From Pseudoxanthomonas sp. PXM01 (GTDB lineage: Bacteria > Pseudomonadota > Gammaproteobacteria > Xanthomonadales > Xanthomonadaceae), in assembly GCF_014851815.1 (NCBI RefSeq), contig NZ_JACVAJ010000001.1, positions 744,001 to 808,000 on the forward strand: a DNA stretch of 64,000 nucleotides, read 5' to 3'. Positions 16,595 through 28,030 of this stretch are shown here, piece by piece. Each line of letters begins with the position of its first letter. Within the stretch, counting starts at the first letter, position 1. The notes under the pieces are model-generated. The model was not told the DNA's origin. It saw only the letters and a list, made by a program, of their open reading frames with translations, and did not search any database. The translations under genes and the position numbers were made by a program.

Positions 16595-18466
16595 CTAGAT
16601 GCCGCGAACGACGCGGAAGCCCACCCGCGCATTAGTCATATCCGAATCCGAGGACGAACGCCATGCGGCCCGCGCCTGCGCCGGGGAGCTGGCCCAGGAG
16701 CCGCCGCGCACCACCCGCGACCGGCAGCCGGGATTGAACCACGCCGCGCCATCGGCCGGTGCGCGGCGATAGCTGGCATGCCAGCAGTCGCCGACCCATT
16801 CGCTGGTGTTGCCCCCCAGGTCCTTCAGGCCGAACGCATTGGCACGGAAGCGTCCCACCGGTGCCGGCCCCCAGTAACCGTCGCCGTAGCCGACGAAGGC
16901 GTTGTTCCACGTGCGCCCGCTGGGCGAGGTGTCGTTGCCGCCGGTCAGGTTGCCGAACCCGCGCGGTGGCTGGCCATTGCCCCACGGATAGCGGCCCTGT
17001 TCACCGGCGCGCAGCGCGTATTCGTACTCGGCTTCGCTGGGCAGCCGATAGCTGTGTCCGGTCTGTCCGGCCAACCACTCGGCATAGGCTTCGGCGTCGT
17101 ACACGCTGACGTGCAGCACCGGCATGTCGTCGGTGGCGCGCAGACCCGCATAGTCGGATTGCCAGTCCACGCCGCTGCGGCGCACGAAGTTGCCGCTGCG
17201 CTCGTCGTAGACGATCGAATGCCCGCGGCGCGTGGCGCGTGGGCGGTACTGCGTGGCTTCGACGAAGCGACGGAACTCGCCCACCGTCACCGCATGCCGT
17301 GCCATCGCGAAACCGCGGTCGAAGCGCACGTAGTGTGCCGGCTTCTCGGCATCGGCCGCGCCGTTCTCTTCCGCGGCGGCCCCCATCAGGAAGCCGCCAT
17401 GCGGCACCACCACCATTTCCGGGCCACGCCCCCCGTAGTGGAGCCCGTCGGTGAAGGCCTGGCCGGGGCGGAACTGGCCATAGTGCGTGGCCAGATCGAT
17501 ACGCAAGCGGAAGTCGGCGGCCACGCGATTGCCCGGCTCGGCGATGCGCAGCACCTCGGCCAGCTTGATGCGGGCATCCTTCAGGCCGATCGGCGTGGCC
17601 ATGTCGCGCACACCGGCGTCGCGCAACTCGACGATGCGGGCCAGACGGACGGCCTCCACGCGCACGCGTGCGTCGGCCACGGTCTGCGCGTCCTCCCGGA
17701 CCTTCGACGCATGCTCGAGCCAACGCAGTGCGGTGGTGAAATCGCTGGCCAACGCGGCGTCCTCGGCATGCCGGACCATCGCACTCTCGACCGCGGCCAC
17801 GCCCTGCGTGGCGCGTGGCTGGCCGGGCTTCCATTTCAGCACTTCGCGGAAGCCGGCCAGTGCCCCACCGCCAGCCTCACCCAACCGGCTTTCGCGCAGG
17901 GCGCGTTCGCTGGCGAGGTTGAGCCGCGTGAGCTGGTCGGCCTCATCCACCTTCGCCAGATACGCAGTGACCGCGGCATCGCCCGGCGCCACCGTCCGCG
18001 CCACAGCGGCGATCTGGCGCGCACGGCGCAACGACTCGGTCCGGTCCTCGGCGTGCCGCAGCGCCTGTGCGCCCTGCTCCAGCAGGCGGTCCAGACTTCG
18101 GCCAAGGCCGTTCTTCGCGCGCGCGTCGGCGGCATCGAGCCGCAGCAGCGCGAGATAGAGCGGGATCGCATCGTCGGGCCCGTCGAACAGGCGTCCCTCG
18201 GACAAGGCTTCCGCGGCGCGCTGGTGCGCATCGCCGGCGCCCTCGGGCGCCAGCGCAACGGGGGGCGGACGCCAGTTCAATTCATCGACGGCGCTGTCGT
18301 CGCCACTGACGGTGACGCTGGGCATGCGGATCGCATCGGCACCGTCGTCCGCGCCGTCCGGGTTCGCGGCATCGCGCGAACAACCGGCGAGCCACGGCAG
18401 CGACAACAACAAGGCGGCGAGGATCGCGCGCAAACACCCTCCGTGATGGGAGCCTCCGGCCCCCAT
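16595..18466 (-). CDS. SUMF1/formylglycine-generating-enzyme-like lipoprotein
   Basis: 623 residues. Lipobox LAGC near residue 29 predicts an outer- or inner-membrane lipoprotein. The middle (about 90-330) is Ala-rich, helical and TPR-like. The C-terminal third is an FGE-sulfatase domain: GGFLMGAAAEENG, ARHAVTVGEFRRFVEATQ, YRLPSEAEYEYALRAG, NTSEWVGDCW, RGGSWAS and the terminal RVGFRVVRGI. Most bacterial members of this fold are not formylglycine enzymes. A TTG at 18433 just after GGAGG would give a shorter, more typical signal peptide (MRAILAALLLSLPWLAGC). Confidence 0.85.
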   Translation of the reverse strand: MGAGGSHHGGCLRAILAALLLSLPWLAGCSRDAANPDGADDGADAIRMPSVTVSGDDSAVDELNWRPPPVALAPEGAGDAHQRAAEALSEGRLFDGPDDAIPLYLALLRLDAADARAKNGLGRSLDRLLEQGAQALRHAEDRTESLRRARQIAAVARTVAPGDAAVTAYLAKVDEADQLTRLNLASERALRESRLGEAGGGALAGFREVLKWKPGQPRATQGVAAVESAMVRHAEDAALASDFTTALRWLEHASKVREDAQTVADARVRVEAVRLARIVELRDAGVRDMATPIGLKDARIKLAEVLRIAEPGNRVAADFRLRIDLATHYGQFRPGQAFTDGLHYGGRGPEMVVVPHGGFLMGAAAEENGAADAEKPAHYVRFDRGFAMARHAVTVGEFRRFVEATQYRPRATRRGHSIVYDERSGNFVRRSGVDWQSDYAGLRATDDMPVLHVSVYDAEAYAEWLAGQTGHSYRLPSEAEYEYALRAGEQGRYPWGNGQPPRGFGNLTGGNDTSPSGRTWNNAFVGYGDGYWGPAPVGRFRANAFGLKDLGGNTSEWVGDCWHASYRRAPADGAAWFNPGCRSRVVRGGSWASSPAQARAAWRSSSDSDMTNARVGFRVVRGI

Positions 18467-18568
18467 GAGAGAATGCCGGCCGACATGACCGGCAGACGTT
18501 ACCGGCTGAACCGGGACCTTAGGTTATTGTCGCCTGACTGAGCAAACGACGCATCACGCGGAGAAGAC

Positions 18569-19678
18569 GTGCCCCACTGGATCAATACCCCCGCCGCGCT
18601 GGACGCGCACCTGCAGCGCCGGCCGACACGGATCGGCCTGGACACCGAATTCGTCCGCGAGCGCACCTACTGGCCCCAGCTCGCGCTGGTGCAGATCGCG
18701 CTCGAGGACGACGTGCTGCTGGTCGACCCGCTGGCCTCGGGCATGACCGAGGCGTTGCGGCCGTGGCTGCTCGATCCTTCGATCACCAAGGTAATGCATA
18801 GCGCGAGCGAGGACCTGGTGGCGTTCAAGGTCGCCTGCAACGCGCTGCCCTCGCCCCTGTTCGACACGCAGATCGCCGCGGCCATCGCGGGCGTCGCCGC
18901 CGGTATCGGCTACCAGAAGCTGGTGGAGCGCGTCACCGGCATCGCGCTGCCCAAGGGCGAGACGCGCTCGGACTGGTTGCGTCGTCCGCTGAGCGAATCG
19001 CAGCTTCACTATGCCGCCGACGACGTGCGCTACCTGTTCGCCGTGCACGATTTCCTTCAGGCCGAACTGGCTGCGACGGGCCGCCAGGCCTGGGTGGAAG
19101 AGGACTGCGCGCGTTTCGTCGACAACGCGGCGCACGATGAGGGTGAACGCTGGCCGCACCTGTCGATGCGCAGCGCGCAGTTCCTCGACGTGGACGCGCA
19201 GCGCCGGCTGGTGCGACTGCTGCGGTGGCGCGAGACGCAGGCCCGCGCCAGCGACAAGCCGCGCAGCTGGATCCTCGACAACGAACTGGCGGTCGCCCTG
19301 GCGCGTACCCCGCCCATCGACAAGGCCGCGTTGTTGCGCCTGTTCGACACCCAGCCCAAGGCCCCGCGCAAGCTGGCCGACGCCGTCTGGCAGGCGCTCT
19401 CCACGGCACTGGACGACGAAGCCGCGATGCCGGTGGCGCGCAACGCCACCGACGACGACAAGGCGCAGGTCAAGCGCCTGCAGGACGCCGTGTCCGCGCG
19501 CAGCCAGGAACTTGGCCTGCCCGACGGTGTGCTGGCCTCGCGCCGCTACCTGGAAGCCCTCCAGGAGTCCGGTCAGTGGCCCGCCGCGCTGTCCGGCTGG
19601 CGGCGGCAGGAGCTGGCGCCGGCGCTGGACCCCATCCTCGACCGGTCAGGCTTGGCACCCGCGCCCGCCGCGGGCTAG
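18569..19678 (+). CDS. rnd: Ribonuclease D
   Basis: 3'-5' exoribonuclease involved in tRNA 3' maturation, 369 residues. Seen: Exo I motif GLDTEF (D25, E27), Exo II HSASEDLVAFK, Exo III YAADDVRYL, then an HRDC domain (about 211-290, RLVRLLRWRETQARASDKPRS). GTG start at 18569 with GGAGAAGAC upstream. The TAG stop is the first half of the tRNA-Ala -10 box directly downstream, so a tRNA-processing enzyme and a tRNA are adjacent. Confidence 0.95.
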   Translation: MPHWINTPAALDAHLQRRPTRIGLDTEFVRERTYWPQLALVQIALEDDVLLVDPLASGMTEALRPWLLDPSITKVMHSASEDLVAFKVACNALPSPLFDTQIAAAIAGVAAGIGYQKLVERVTGIALPKGETRSDWLRRPLSESQLHYAADDVRYLFAVHDFLQAELAATGRQAWVEEDCARFVDNAAHDEGERWPHLSMRSAQFLDVDAQRRLVRLLRWRETQARASDKPRSWILDNELAVALARTPPIDKAALLRLFDTQPKAPRKLADAVWQALSTALDDEAAMPVARNATDDDKAQVKRLQDAVSARSQELGLPDGVLASRRYLEALQESGQWPAALSGWRRQELAPALDPILDRSGLAPAPAAG

Positions 19679-19681
19679 AAT
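19652..19681 (+). promoter_or_regulatory. tRNA-Ala promoter inside the 3' end of rnd
   Basis: TTGGCA (19652-19657), an 18-bp spacer, and TAGAAT (19676-19681). The TAG of the -10 is the rnd stop codon. Fifteen bases lie before the mature tRNA 5' end. Confidence 0.65.
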
Positions 19682-19695
19682 GGTGCCGCTCTTGT

Positions 19696-19771
19696 GGGGC
19701 CATAGCTCAGCTGGGAGAGCGCGTCGTTCGCATCGACGAGGTCAGGAGTTCGATCCTCCTTGGCTCCACCA
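19696..19771 (+). tRNA. tRNA-Ala (anticodon CGC)
   Basis: 76 nt with encoded CCA. Acceptor GGGGCCA/TGGCTCC, D arm GCTC/GAGC, anticodon stem CGTCG/CGACG with loop TTCGCAT (anticodon CGC, reads GCG), and T arm AGGAG/CTCCT with TTCGATC loop. Confidence 0.95.
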
Positions 19772-19782
19772 TCCAACATGAA

Positions 19783-19809
19783 AGGCCAGGCGAATGCCTG
19801 GCCTTTTTT
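19783..19809 (+). terminator. Rho-independent terminator of tRNA-Ala
   Basis: AGGCCAGGC/GCCTGGCCT-type stem with a short AAT loop followed by six T. Confidence 0.85.
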
Positions 19810-19845
19810 GTTGCCTGCGCTCAGTCCACGAAGCTTCCTCGCAAA

Positions 19846-19875
19846 GAAAAACCCGCCGGCATGACGCCGGCGGGT
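19846..19875 (-). terminator. Rho-independent terminator of the maltodextrin TonB receptor
   Basis: 10-bp perfect stem ACCCGCCGGC/GCCGGCGGGT with 5-nt loop. The A-tract on the plus strand gives a U-tract on the minus-strand transcript. Confidence 0.85.
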
Positions 19876-19898
19876 CGGGAGAGCACCGCTCTGGAAAA

Positions 19899-22649
19899 TC
19901 AGAACCGGTAGTTCACGCCTAGCAGGTAGGTGCGGCCCCACTCGATGTATTCCAGCGGACGATCCTTCGTGCCGGCGTAGGTCTGATAGGCCTCGTCGGT
20001 AAGGTTGCTCACCTGGAACAGGAAGCTCAGCCCCGCCAGGGCATGCGCATCGGGGAAGGAGTAGCTGACCTGCGCATCGGTAAGGTCTTCGCCAACCACA
20101 TAACGCAGTGTGCGATCGCCATCGAAGTTGCCGATCTCGCCAATGAAATCCGAACGCTTGCGCTGGCTGACACGCGCCTCGAAACCGTTGCGCTCGTAGT
20201 AGACGGTCAGGTTGTAGGTGCGCTCGGACAAGCCGGGCAGCATGATGTTCTGGCTGCCCACGCTGCTGGTCGATCCCGGTGGCGGCGGGATGGTGATATC
20301 GCTGTCGTTGAAGCCCGCGCTGGCGATGACACCGAACCCTTGCAGCGAATCGGTGAACAGGTCCAGCGGCAGCGATGCCGTCAGCTCCAGGCCCTTCATC
20401 TTGCCGCCCTTGCCGTTGTAGGGCGCGGTGAAGCGACCCGTGCTCTGGGTGGGCGGCTCGCCCGGACCGGGCACGTAGTCGGTCAGCAGGTCGCTGAAGT
20501 CGAAGCCATCGCGTGCCTCGGTGTAGATGTAGGTGCGCAGGTCTTTGTAGAAGAACGCCGCCGCCACGTACGCCTTGTTACCGAAGTACTTTTCCCACGA
20601 CAGATCGAAGGCGTAGGCGCGCCACGGCTCCAGCTCCGGATTGCCACCGCTGCCGCCGGGCTCGCCGGTGGCGGTGTTGACGCCGAAGTCCAGTGATGCG
20701 CGCAGCTCGTCGACACGCGGACGCGCGACTTGCTCGGCCAGGCCCACGCGCAGGGTCTGATCCGCCGGCAGCGAGAACGCCAGGTTCATGCTCGGCAACA
20801 CCTCGGTATACGTCTTGCCGCGGGTGACCGGCTGCACGTTCTGGCCCGCCGGGCGGGTGCCATCCCAATACCGCGAGTCGGACGACTGGTCGACATGCTG
20901 GACCTGCACGCCGATGTTGCCTCGTACCGGCACCGAACCCCACTCGGTGTCGAGGTTGGCGCGCGCGAAGGCGGTCCCGATTTCCTCGTTGACCTCCCAT
21001 GCCTTCGGAATCAGGTAGGACAGGTTATCGACGGGTTCGAACGTCATGTAGCGAGCAACGGCCGCCGGCACATTCCATGACGGAATGTATCCGATGCCCG
21101 CGAAGCGCAGGTCGACCAGACCGTACTGCAGATCGGAAGCGATCGAGGTGATGCCCTGGGCACCGAGATTGATGTTGCCTTCGGGCTGCCACTTCGACTT
21201 CTGGCGATCCGCGTAGTTCACGCCAACGTCCATGTCCGTGAACCAACCCAGCGCCTCGGGGAGCGGGAACGATGCTGCCAGCTTGATGGCGCGAAGTTCG
21301 TCCTCCACCTTCGGCGTCTTGCCGTAACCCGAGCCGTAGATCGTGTTGGCGAGGAAGAGCTGGGAAGAATCCGAGTAGTCGAAACCGGGGTTGATCTGCG
21401 AGAAGCCACCGCTGCGGAACGTCAGGTCAACCGAGTCCAGCTGCGGCGCCGGCAGTCGCTGCGTGTTGTTCTCAAGGTTGATTTCATCGCGCTTGGTCTT
21501 CGACCAGCTGACATCGGCCGTCAGCCGTACCGACCCGACGTTGAACTCGTTGTTCCAGCCGAACGCGTTGATCTCGTCTTCGCGGTAGTTGTACATGCCG
21601 CGGACCAGCGGATAGACGTTGTTCGCCGTGCCGCCCGTGAACGTGCCGTTGCTGTTGATGGTGGGATTGGTGACCAGCAGGCGATCGTAGCCGCCGTTGT
21701 AGTCTCCGATGTGCACTTCGAACTGGTTGGCGGTATTGGTCTGCTCGGCTTCCGAATGGAACAGATCCAGCGTGCTCGTCCAAGCATTGGAGGGGCGGAA
21801 CTGAAGCGTAGCCATCACGCCATCCCGCTTGGTTTCGCCGGTGCGACGAAGCGCCTTGATGCCGCCGGAGTAGAACGTGCCCGCGGGCACGCCCGGCCGC
21901 CAGCCGTCGCCGATCGCCTCCCAGGGTTCGTAGAGGCCAACCTGGTTCTCCTGCATCGGCGTGGTCGCGTGCGAATAGCCGATCGAGAAGCCGAACGTGC
22001 GGGCCTCGTTCTGGGTGATGTAGCTGGCATTGATGCGTTCGCCGTATGCCGAAACGCCTGCCGCCGCGCCCAGCGAATTGCGCTGTCCACGCACGCCGAC
22101 CGCGCCGACCGGCGCGTCGAAGCTGAGCGGCCGCACGGTCTGCATGTCGACGGTACCGGACAGACCTTGTCCGACAAGACCCGCATCCGGGGTCTTGTAG
22201 ACGGTGACACCACTGACGAGCTCAGACGGATACTGATCGAACTCGACGCTACGATTGTCGCCCGTGCTGACCATCTCACGCCCGTTGAGGAGCGTAGTGG
22301 AGAAGTCAGGCGACAGGCCGCGCACGCTGATCACCTGCGCACGGCCCGCAACGCGTTGCGCCGCCAGACCCGGCAGACGGGCCAGTGATTCGGCGATGCT
22401 CACGTCAGGCAGCTTGCCGATGTCTTCGGCGGAGATCGCTTCGACAATGGAGGTGGAGTCACGCTTGACCGAAATCGCACTTTCGATGCCGCGACGGATG
22501 CCTCGAACCACGACGGTATCGAGCTCGGTTGCCTCGTTCACCGGCTTCGGGTCGGCGGCGGTTTCGGCGGTCTGGGCCTGGACGCCGGTCGCGATGAGCG
22601 CGATGGCGGACGCCAACGCCGCGCTCAGCAGGTTGCGCTTGAAATGCAT
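19899..22649 (-). CDS. TonB-dependent receptor, probable maltodextrin transporter (MalA-like)
   Basis: 916-residue outer-membrane receptor. Signal peptide MHFKRNLLSAALASAIALIA with cleavage after VQA. TonB-box-like ELDTVVVRGIRRGIE, a plug domain with LPDVSIAESLARLPGL and QVISVRGLSPDF, then a long barrel ending NYRF with a terminal aromatic. This plug type is typical of carbohydrate-pump receptors in xanthomonads and Caulobacter. The adjacent alpha-glucosidase, permease and amylase, plus a shared operator-like site, point to maltodextrins. GAGAGGGG precedes the ATG at 22649. Confidence 0.88.
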   Translation of the reverse strand: MHFKRNLLSAALASAIALIATGVQAQTAETAADPKPVNEATELDTVVVRGIRRGIESAISVKRDSTSIVEAISAEDIGKLPDVSIAESLARLPGLAAQRVAGRAQVISVRGLSPDFSTTLLNGREMVSTGDNRSVEFDQYPSELVSGVTVYKTPDAGLVGQGLSGTVDMQTVRPLSFDAPVGAVGVRGQRNSLGAAAGVSAYGERINASYITQNEARTFGFSIGYSHATTPMQENQVGLYEPWEAIGDGWRPGVPAGTFYSGGIKALRRTGETKRDGVMATLQFRPSNAWTSTLDLFHSEAEQTNTANQFEVHIGDYNGGYDRLLVTNPTINSNGTFTGGTANNVYPLVRGMYNYREDEINAFGWNNEFNVGSVRLTADVSWSKTKRDEINLENNTQRLPAPQLDSVDLTFRSGGFSQINPGFDYSDSSQLFLANTIYGSGYGKTPKVEDELRAIKLAASFPLPEALGWFTDMDVGVNYADRQKSKWQPEGNINLGAQGITSIASDLQYGLVDLRFAGIGYIPSWNVPAAVARYMTFEPVDNLSYLIPKAWEVNEEIGTAFARANLDTEWGSVPVRGNIGVQVQHVDQSSDSRYWDGTRPAGQNVQPVTRGKTYTEVLPSMNLAFSLPADQTLRVGLAEQVARPRVDELRASLDFGVNTATGEPGGSGGNPELEPWRAYAFDLSWEKYFGNKAYVAAAFFYKDLRTYIYTEARDGFDFSDLLTDYVPGPGEPPTQSTGRFTAPYNGKGGKMKGLELTASLPLDLFTDSLQGFGVIASAGFNDSDITIPPPPGSTSSVGSQNIMLPGLSERTYNLTVYYERNGFEARVSQRKRSDFIGEIGNFDGDRTLRYVVGEDLTDAQVSYSFPDAHALAGLSFLFQVSNLTDEAYQTYAGTKDRPLEYIEWGRTYLLGVNYRF

Positions 22650-22970
22650 GTTCCCCTCTCCAAGGACGTTGTATGCGATGAACCGGGTGCGTCGCATGCT
22701 GCGATCGCCCGGGTCTGCCATGCCAGGGCACGCGCCCCGGAATGTGCGGCCATGGTAGTGGCGTGCGCGGCCGCACAAATCGGCCTGCATACGTATTCAT
22801 GCATATTTCCGCGAACCGCCGTAACACGCATTCCATACGGGAAAACAGGCATGGGAACGGCATCCGCATCATGTCCGCGCACGGTTCATGAACGCCGCAT
22901 CGTGGCGACGGAACAGGGCGCCTTCGATCGGCGCGCACTGCCTCCAACACGCGGTCGGAGGCGCGGGGTG
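22650..22970 (-). promoter_or_regulatory. 321-bp control region upstream of the TonB receptor
   Basis: No gene seen. It contains the operator-like site at 22785-22802 and presumably the receptor promoter. The rest is unremarkable leader and the 3' flank of the alpha-glucosidase gene; I find no terminator for that gene here. Confidence 0.6.
22785..22802. promoter_or_regulatory. Operator-like site (LacI-type) before the TonB receptor
   Basis: CTGCATACGTATTCATGC. It has outer inverted repeats TGCAT/ATGCA and an inner palindrome ATACGTAT. The exact reverse complement recurs at 24691-24708. Confidence 0.65.
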
Positions 22971-24587
<1,617 letters not shown>

Positions 24588-24964
24588 CGATGCACTCGTC
24601 GCAATGCGTGGCGCACCCCTCCGGTGCGCTCGGCGGGCGCCACTATTCCACGGGCCATCGGGATGCGCGCAGGCTGTTCGTCATCGACGGGCATGAATAC
24701 GTATGCAGATCATCGCGGACGTAGAAGCAGCGCCACTCGCTCCGGCGCGCTTGCGGCGCATGCGCCCGCTCCTGAAACGCAGATACGCCAAGGGTTTCCG
24801 CGTCATCGCCATGCCATGCAGGGGCTGACGCGCGAAGACTGCAACGCGGCCGTGTTGTTTGCGGTGCAGCATGGAATCATGCGCGCATGTCGGCAAGATG
24901 CCGCCACGCCCGCCGACGTGCGCGCGCACTTCGTTCGTCCGCATCGCACTGCCAGGGAATCCGA
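24588..24964. promoter_or_regulatory. 377-bp divergent control region of alpha-glucosidase and permease genes
   Basis: No gene seen. The operator-like site at 24691 is about 104 bp upstream of the alpha-glucosidase start and 257 bp upstream of the permease start, positioned to serve the minus-strand promoter most directly. Confidence 0.6.
24691..24708. promoter_or_regulatory. Operator-like site before alpha-glucosidase/permease genes
   Basis: GCATGAATACGTATGCAG, an 18/18 reverse-complement match to the site upstream of the TonB receptor. It is the best evidence that the divergent genes are one regulon. Confidence 0.65.
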
Positions 24965-26350
24965 ATGACCGCCAAGCCCCGCCTGTCTTTCTGGCAGATA
25001 TGGAACATGTCGTTCGGCTTCCTCGGCATCCAGTTCGGCTTCGCGCTCCAGGGCGGCTTCATGTCGCGCATCTTCCAGACACTGGGTGCGGAGAAGGACG
25101 CACTACCCCTGCTGTGGATCGCGGCACCGTTGACCGGCCTGCTGGTGCAGCCGGTGATCGGGTACTTCAGCGACCGCACCTGGCATCCGCTGCTCGGCCG
25201 CCGACGCCCCTACTTCCTCGCCGGCGCGATCCTGAGTTCGATTGCCCTGGTCTTCATGCCGCACTCGCCTACGCTATGGATGGCCGCCGGTTTGTTGTGG
25301 GTGCTCGACGCCAGCATCAACATCAGCATGGAGCCGTTCCGTGCGCTGGTGGCCGACAAGCTGCCTGAAAGTCAGCGCTCCTACGGCTTCGTGCTGCAGA
25401 CACTGATCATCGGCATCGGTACCTGGGTCGCCAGCAACCTGCCATGGTTCATCGCCCAACTCGGCGTGTCGAATGAAGCTGGGCCGGGCGTCGTGCCGCC
25501 GTCGGTGAAGATCGCGTTCGCCATCGGCGCGTTTGTCTTCATGGCCAGCATTCTGGTGACCATCCTCACCACGCGCGAGTACCCGCCCGAGGACATGGAG
25601 CGGTTCCGCGCCGAGAAGAAGGCGCAAGGCAACGTCATCAGCGAGATCGTCCAGCACGTCATCCACATGCCTGCGCAGATGCTGCGGTTGGGCGTGGTGC
25701 AGTTCTTCAGCTGGCTGGCGTTCTTCGCGATGTGGAGCATGGCCACGCCCGGCCTGACCGAGCACGTGTTCAAGGCACCGGCGCCCGATCCCGCGCTCTT
25801 CGACATGGGCGTGCCGGCGCAGGCGGCGGACTTTACGAGTGCGAATGCGGCCTTCCAGAACGCGGCCGACCTGGTCGGTTCCTATATGGGCTACTACGGC
25901 CTGTCGTCGATGCTGGTCGCGCTGCTGCTGAGCTTCTACGCCGCCCGCCTGCCGCTCAACCGCAAGGCGGTGCACGCCGGATCGCTGGTGCTGGGCGGCA
26001 TCGGCTTCCTGTCGATGTGGTTCGTGCCGCACCCGTCCTGGCTGATCGGCTCGTTCGCCCTGGTCGGCGTGGCGTGGGCCAGCATCCTGTCGATGCCGTA
26101 TGCCCTGCTGTCCAGCCATGTGCCGGCGGAGAAGATGGGCATCTACATGGGCATCTTCAACATGTTCATCGTGATCCCGCAAATCGTGGCCGCCACTGTG
26201 CTTGGTCCGGCACTGCGCGGCCTGTTCGACACCCAGGCGATCTTCGCTCTGGTCATCAGCGGCAGCAGCCTCCTGCTCGCAGCGGTGTCGCTCACGGGCG
26301 TGCGGGAAACCCACGACGCCTCCCTTCCCTCTCCGCCGCAGGTGCATTGA
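24965..26350 (+). CDS. MFS sugar permease (glycoside/SUT-like), probable maltose transporter
   Basis: 461 residues with about 12 transmembrane segments. Begins [20 protein letters not shown]. Features of the GPH/SLC45-like sugar group: [18 protein letters not shown] after helix 2, and [16 protein letters not shown]. Brings maltose or maltodextrin across the inner membrane, by analogy with MalY of Caulobacter. The stop overlaps the amylase start (TGATG), so the genes are coupled. Confidence 0.87.
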   Translation: MTAKPRLSFWQIWNMSFGFLGIQFGFALQGGFMSRIFQTLGAEKDALPLLWIAAPLTGLLVQPVIGYFSDRTWHPLLGRRRPYFLAGAILSSIALVFMPHSPTLWMAAGLLWVLDASINISMEPFRALVADKLPESQRSYGFVLQTLIIGIGTWVASNLPWFIAQLGVSNEAGPGVVPPSVKIAFAIGAFVFMASILVTILTTREYPPEDMERFRAEKKAQGNVISEIVQHVIHMPAQMLRLGVVQFFSWLAFFAMWSMATPGLTEHVFKAPAPDPALFDMGVPAQAADFTSANAAFQNAADLVGSYMGYYGLSSMLVALLLSFYAARLPLNRKAVHAGSLVLGGIGFLSMWFVPHPSWLIGSFALVGVAWASILSMPYALLSSHVPAEKMGIYMGIFNMFIVIPQIVAATVLGPALRGLFDTQAIFALVISGSSLLLAAVSLTGVRETHDASLPSPPQVH

Positions 26351-28026
26351 TGCGACTTCCCCGCCAACGTCCGCTCGCCCTCCTGCTGGCATCGCTGCTC
26401 TGTGCGCCTGCCGCGCATGCAGCCGAGGACTTCTACGGCACCACGGAGCCCTTCGCGAAGGAAGCCGTCTACTTCGTGCTGACCGACCGCTTCGTCAACG
26501 GCGATCCGTCGAACGACCATCGCGACCAGGGCGGCAAGAATCCGACCTTCGACCGCCCCACGCCGGGCGCACCGGCAGGCCAGACGGACAACGTCGGTTA
26601 TCTTGGCGGCGACTTCAAGGGTGTGCTGGACAACGCCGGCTATATCCGCGGCCTCGGCTTCACCTCGGTGTGGGTCACGCCGATCATCGACAACCCGGAC
26701 GAAGCCTTCACCGGCGGCGAGGAGGTGAAGTGGGCCGGGATGTTCACCGACCGCGGCAAGACCGGCTACCACGGCTACTGGGGCATCAACTTCTACAAGC
26801 TGGACGAGCACCTGCCCAGCGAAGGCCTGGATTTCGCCGGCTTTACCGCCGCGATGAAGGAACAGAAACTGGACGTGGTGCTGGACATCGTCGGCAACCA
26901 CGGCTCGCCCGCCTACTCGATGCCGACGATGCAGCCGCAGTACGGCAAGGTCTGGGACAAGGACGGCAAGCTGATCGCCGACCACCAGAATCTGGATCCC
27001 GACAAGCTGGACCCGCGCCGCAAGCCGATGCACGCCTTCTACAACACCGGTGGCGGACTGGCGCAGCTGTCCGACTTCAACGAGAACAACCCGGCGGTGA
27101 TGGAGTATCTGGTCGGCGCCTACGAACAGTGGATCGACCAGGGCGCCGCCGCGTTCCGCGTGGACACCATCGCCTGGATGCCGCACGCGTTCTGGAAGGA
27201 ATTCGTCGACCGCATCCGCGCGAAGAAGCCGGGCTTCTTCATGTTCGGCGAGAACTTCAACTACGACGCCGCCAGCATCGCCGGCCATACCTGGACGCGC
27301 AACGGCAGCTACAGCGTGCTGGACTTCCCGCTGAAGGCGAAGCTCACCGATGTCTTCGAGAAGCCCGGCACGAGCTACGAGGAAATCGGCAAGGCGCTGT
27401 ACCTGGAAGACGGTCCGTACGCCAACCCGTACGACCTGATGACGTTCTACGACAACCACGACATGGCGCGGATGAAGGCCGCCGACGCCGGCTTCATCGA
27501 TGCGCACAACTGGCTGTTCACGGCGCGCGGCATCCCGGTCATCTACTACGGTTCGGAGACCGGATTCGAGCGTGGTCACGCCGAGCATGCGGGCAACCGC
27601 AACTACTTCGGCCAGGAACGCATCGATGCCGCACCGCAAAGCCCGATCTTCGGCCCGCTGAAGCGCATCGCCACCCTGCGTCGCGATACGCCCGCACTTC
27701 AGCGTGGCCTGCAGCTCAATGTCCGCCTGAAAGGCGACCAGGCGATCTTCTATCGCGTGCTGCAGCACGAGGGCGTCACCCAGACCGCGCTGGTGCTGCT
27801 GAACAAGGCCGATGCACCGGCGAAACTGTCGGTCTCCGAGTATCTGGAAGCCGGCAACTGGCGCGACGCTTTCACCGGCAAGACCCAGCGCGTGCGCAAT
27901 CGCCTGCAGGCGGACGTGCCGGCGCACGGGGTACGCGTATTCCTGTTCGACCAGCCGCTGACGCGTAAGGACACGCGTGTGCGCCTGGCGGACCTGATGG
28001 CCCGCAAGAAGACCGATCCGCAGTAA
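26350..28026 (+). CDS. Secreted alpha-amylase / cyclomaltodextrinase-like GH13
   Basis: 558 residues with signal peptide (LALLLASLLCAPAAHA). GH13 motifs: DIVGNH, FRVDTI (D272 nucleophile), FGENFN (E301 acid/base) and YDNHD (D371). The N-terminal AVYFVLTDRFVNGDPSND resembles CGTases and SusA/SusG-type amylases. Cleaves starch or dextrins in the periplasm or outside, feeding the receptor-permease-glucosidase set. The ATG overlaps the permease stop. Whether it hydrolyses or cyclises cannot be told from sequence. Confidence 0.9.
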   Translation: MRLPRQRPLALLLASLLCAPAAHAAEDFYGTTEPFAKEAVYFVLTDRFVNGDPSNDHRDQGGKNPTFDRPTPGAPAGQTDNVGYLGGDFKGVLDNAGYIRGLGFTSVWVTPIIDNPDEAFTGGEEVKWAGMFTDRGKTGYHGYWGINFYKLDEHLPSEGLDFAGFTAAMKEQKLDVVLDIVGNHGSPAYSMPTMQPQYGKVWDKDGKLIADHQNLDPDKLDPRRKPMHAFYNTGGGLAQLSDFNENNPAVMEYLVGAYEQWIDQGAAAFRVDTIAWMPHAFWKEFVDRIRAKKPGFFMFGENFNYDAASIAGHTWTRNGSYSVLDFPLKAKLTDVFEKPGTSYEEIGKALYLEDGPYANPYDLMTFYDNHDMARMKAADAGFIDAHNWLFTARGIPVIYYGSETGFERGHAEHAGNRNYFGQERIDAAPQSPIFGPLKRIATLRRDTPALQRGLQLNVRLKGDQAIFYRVLQHEGVTQTALVLLNKADAPAKLSVSEYLEAGNWRDAFTGKTQRVRNRLQADVPAHGVRVFLFDQPLTRKDTRVRLADLMARKKTDPQ

Positions 28027-28030
28027 GCCT

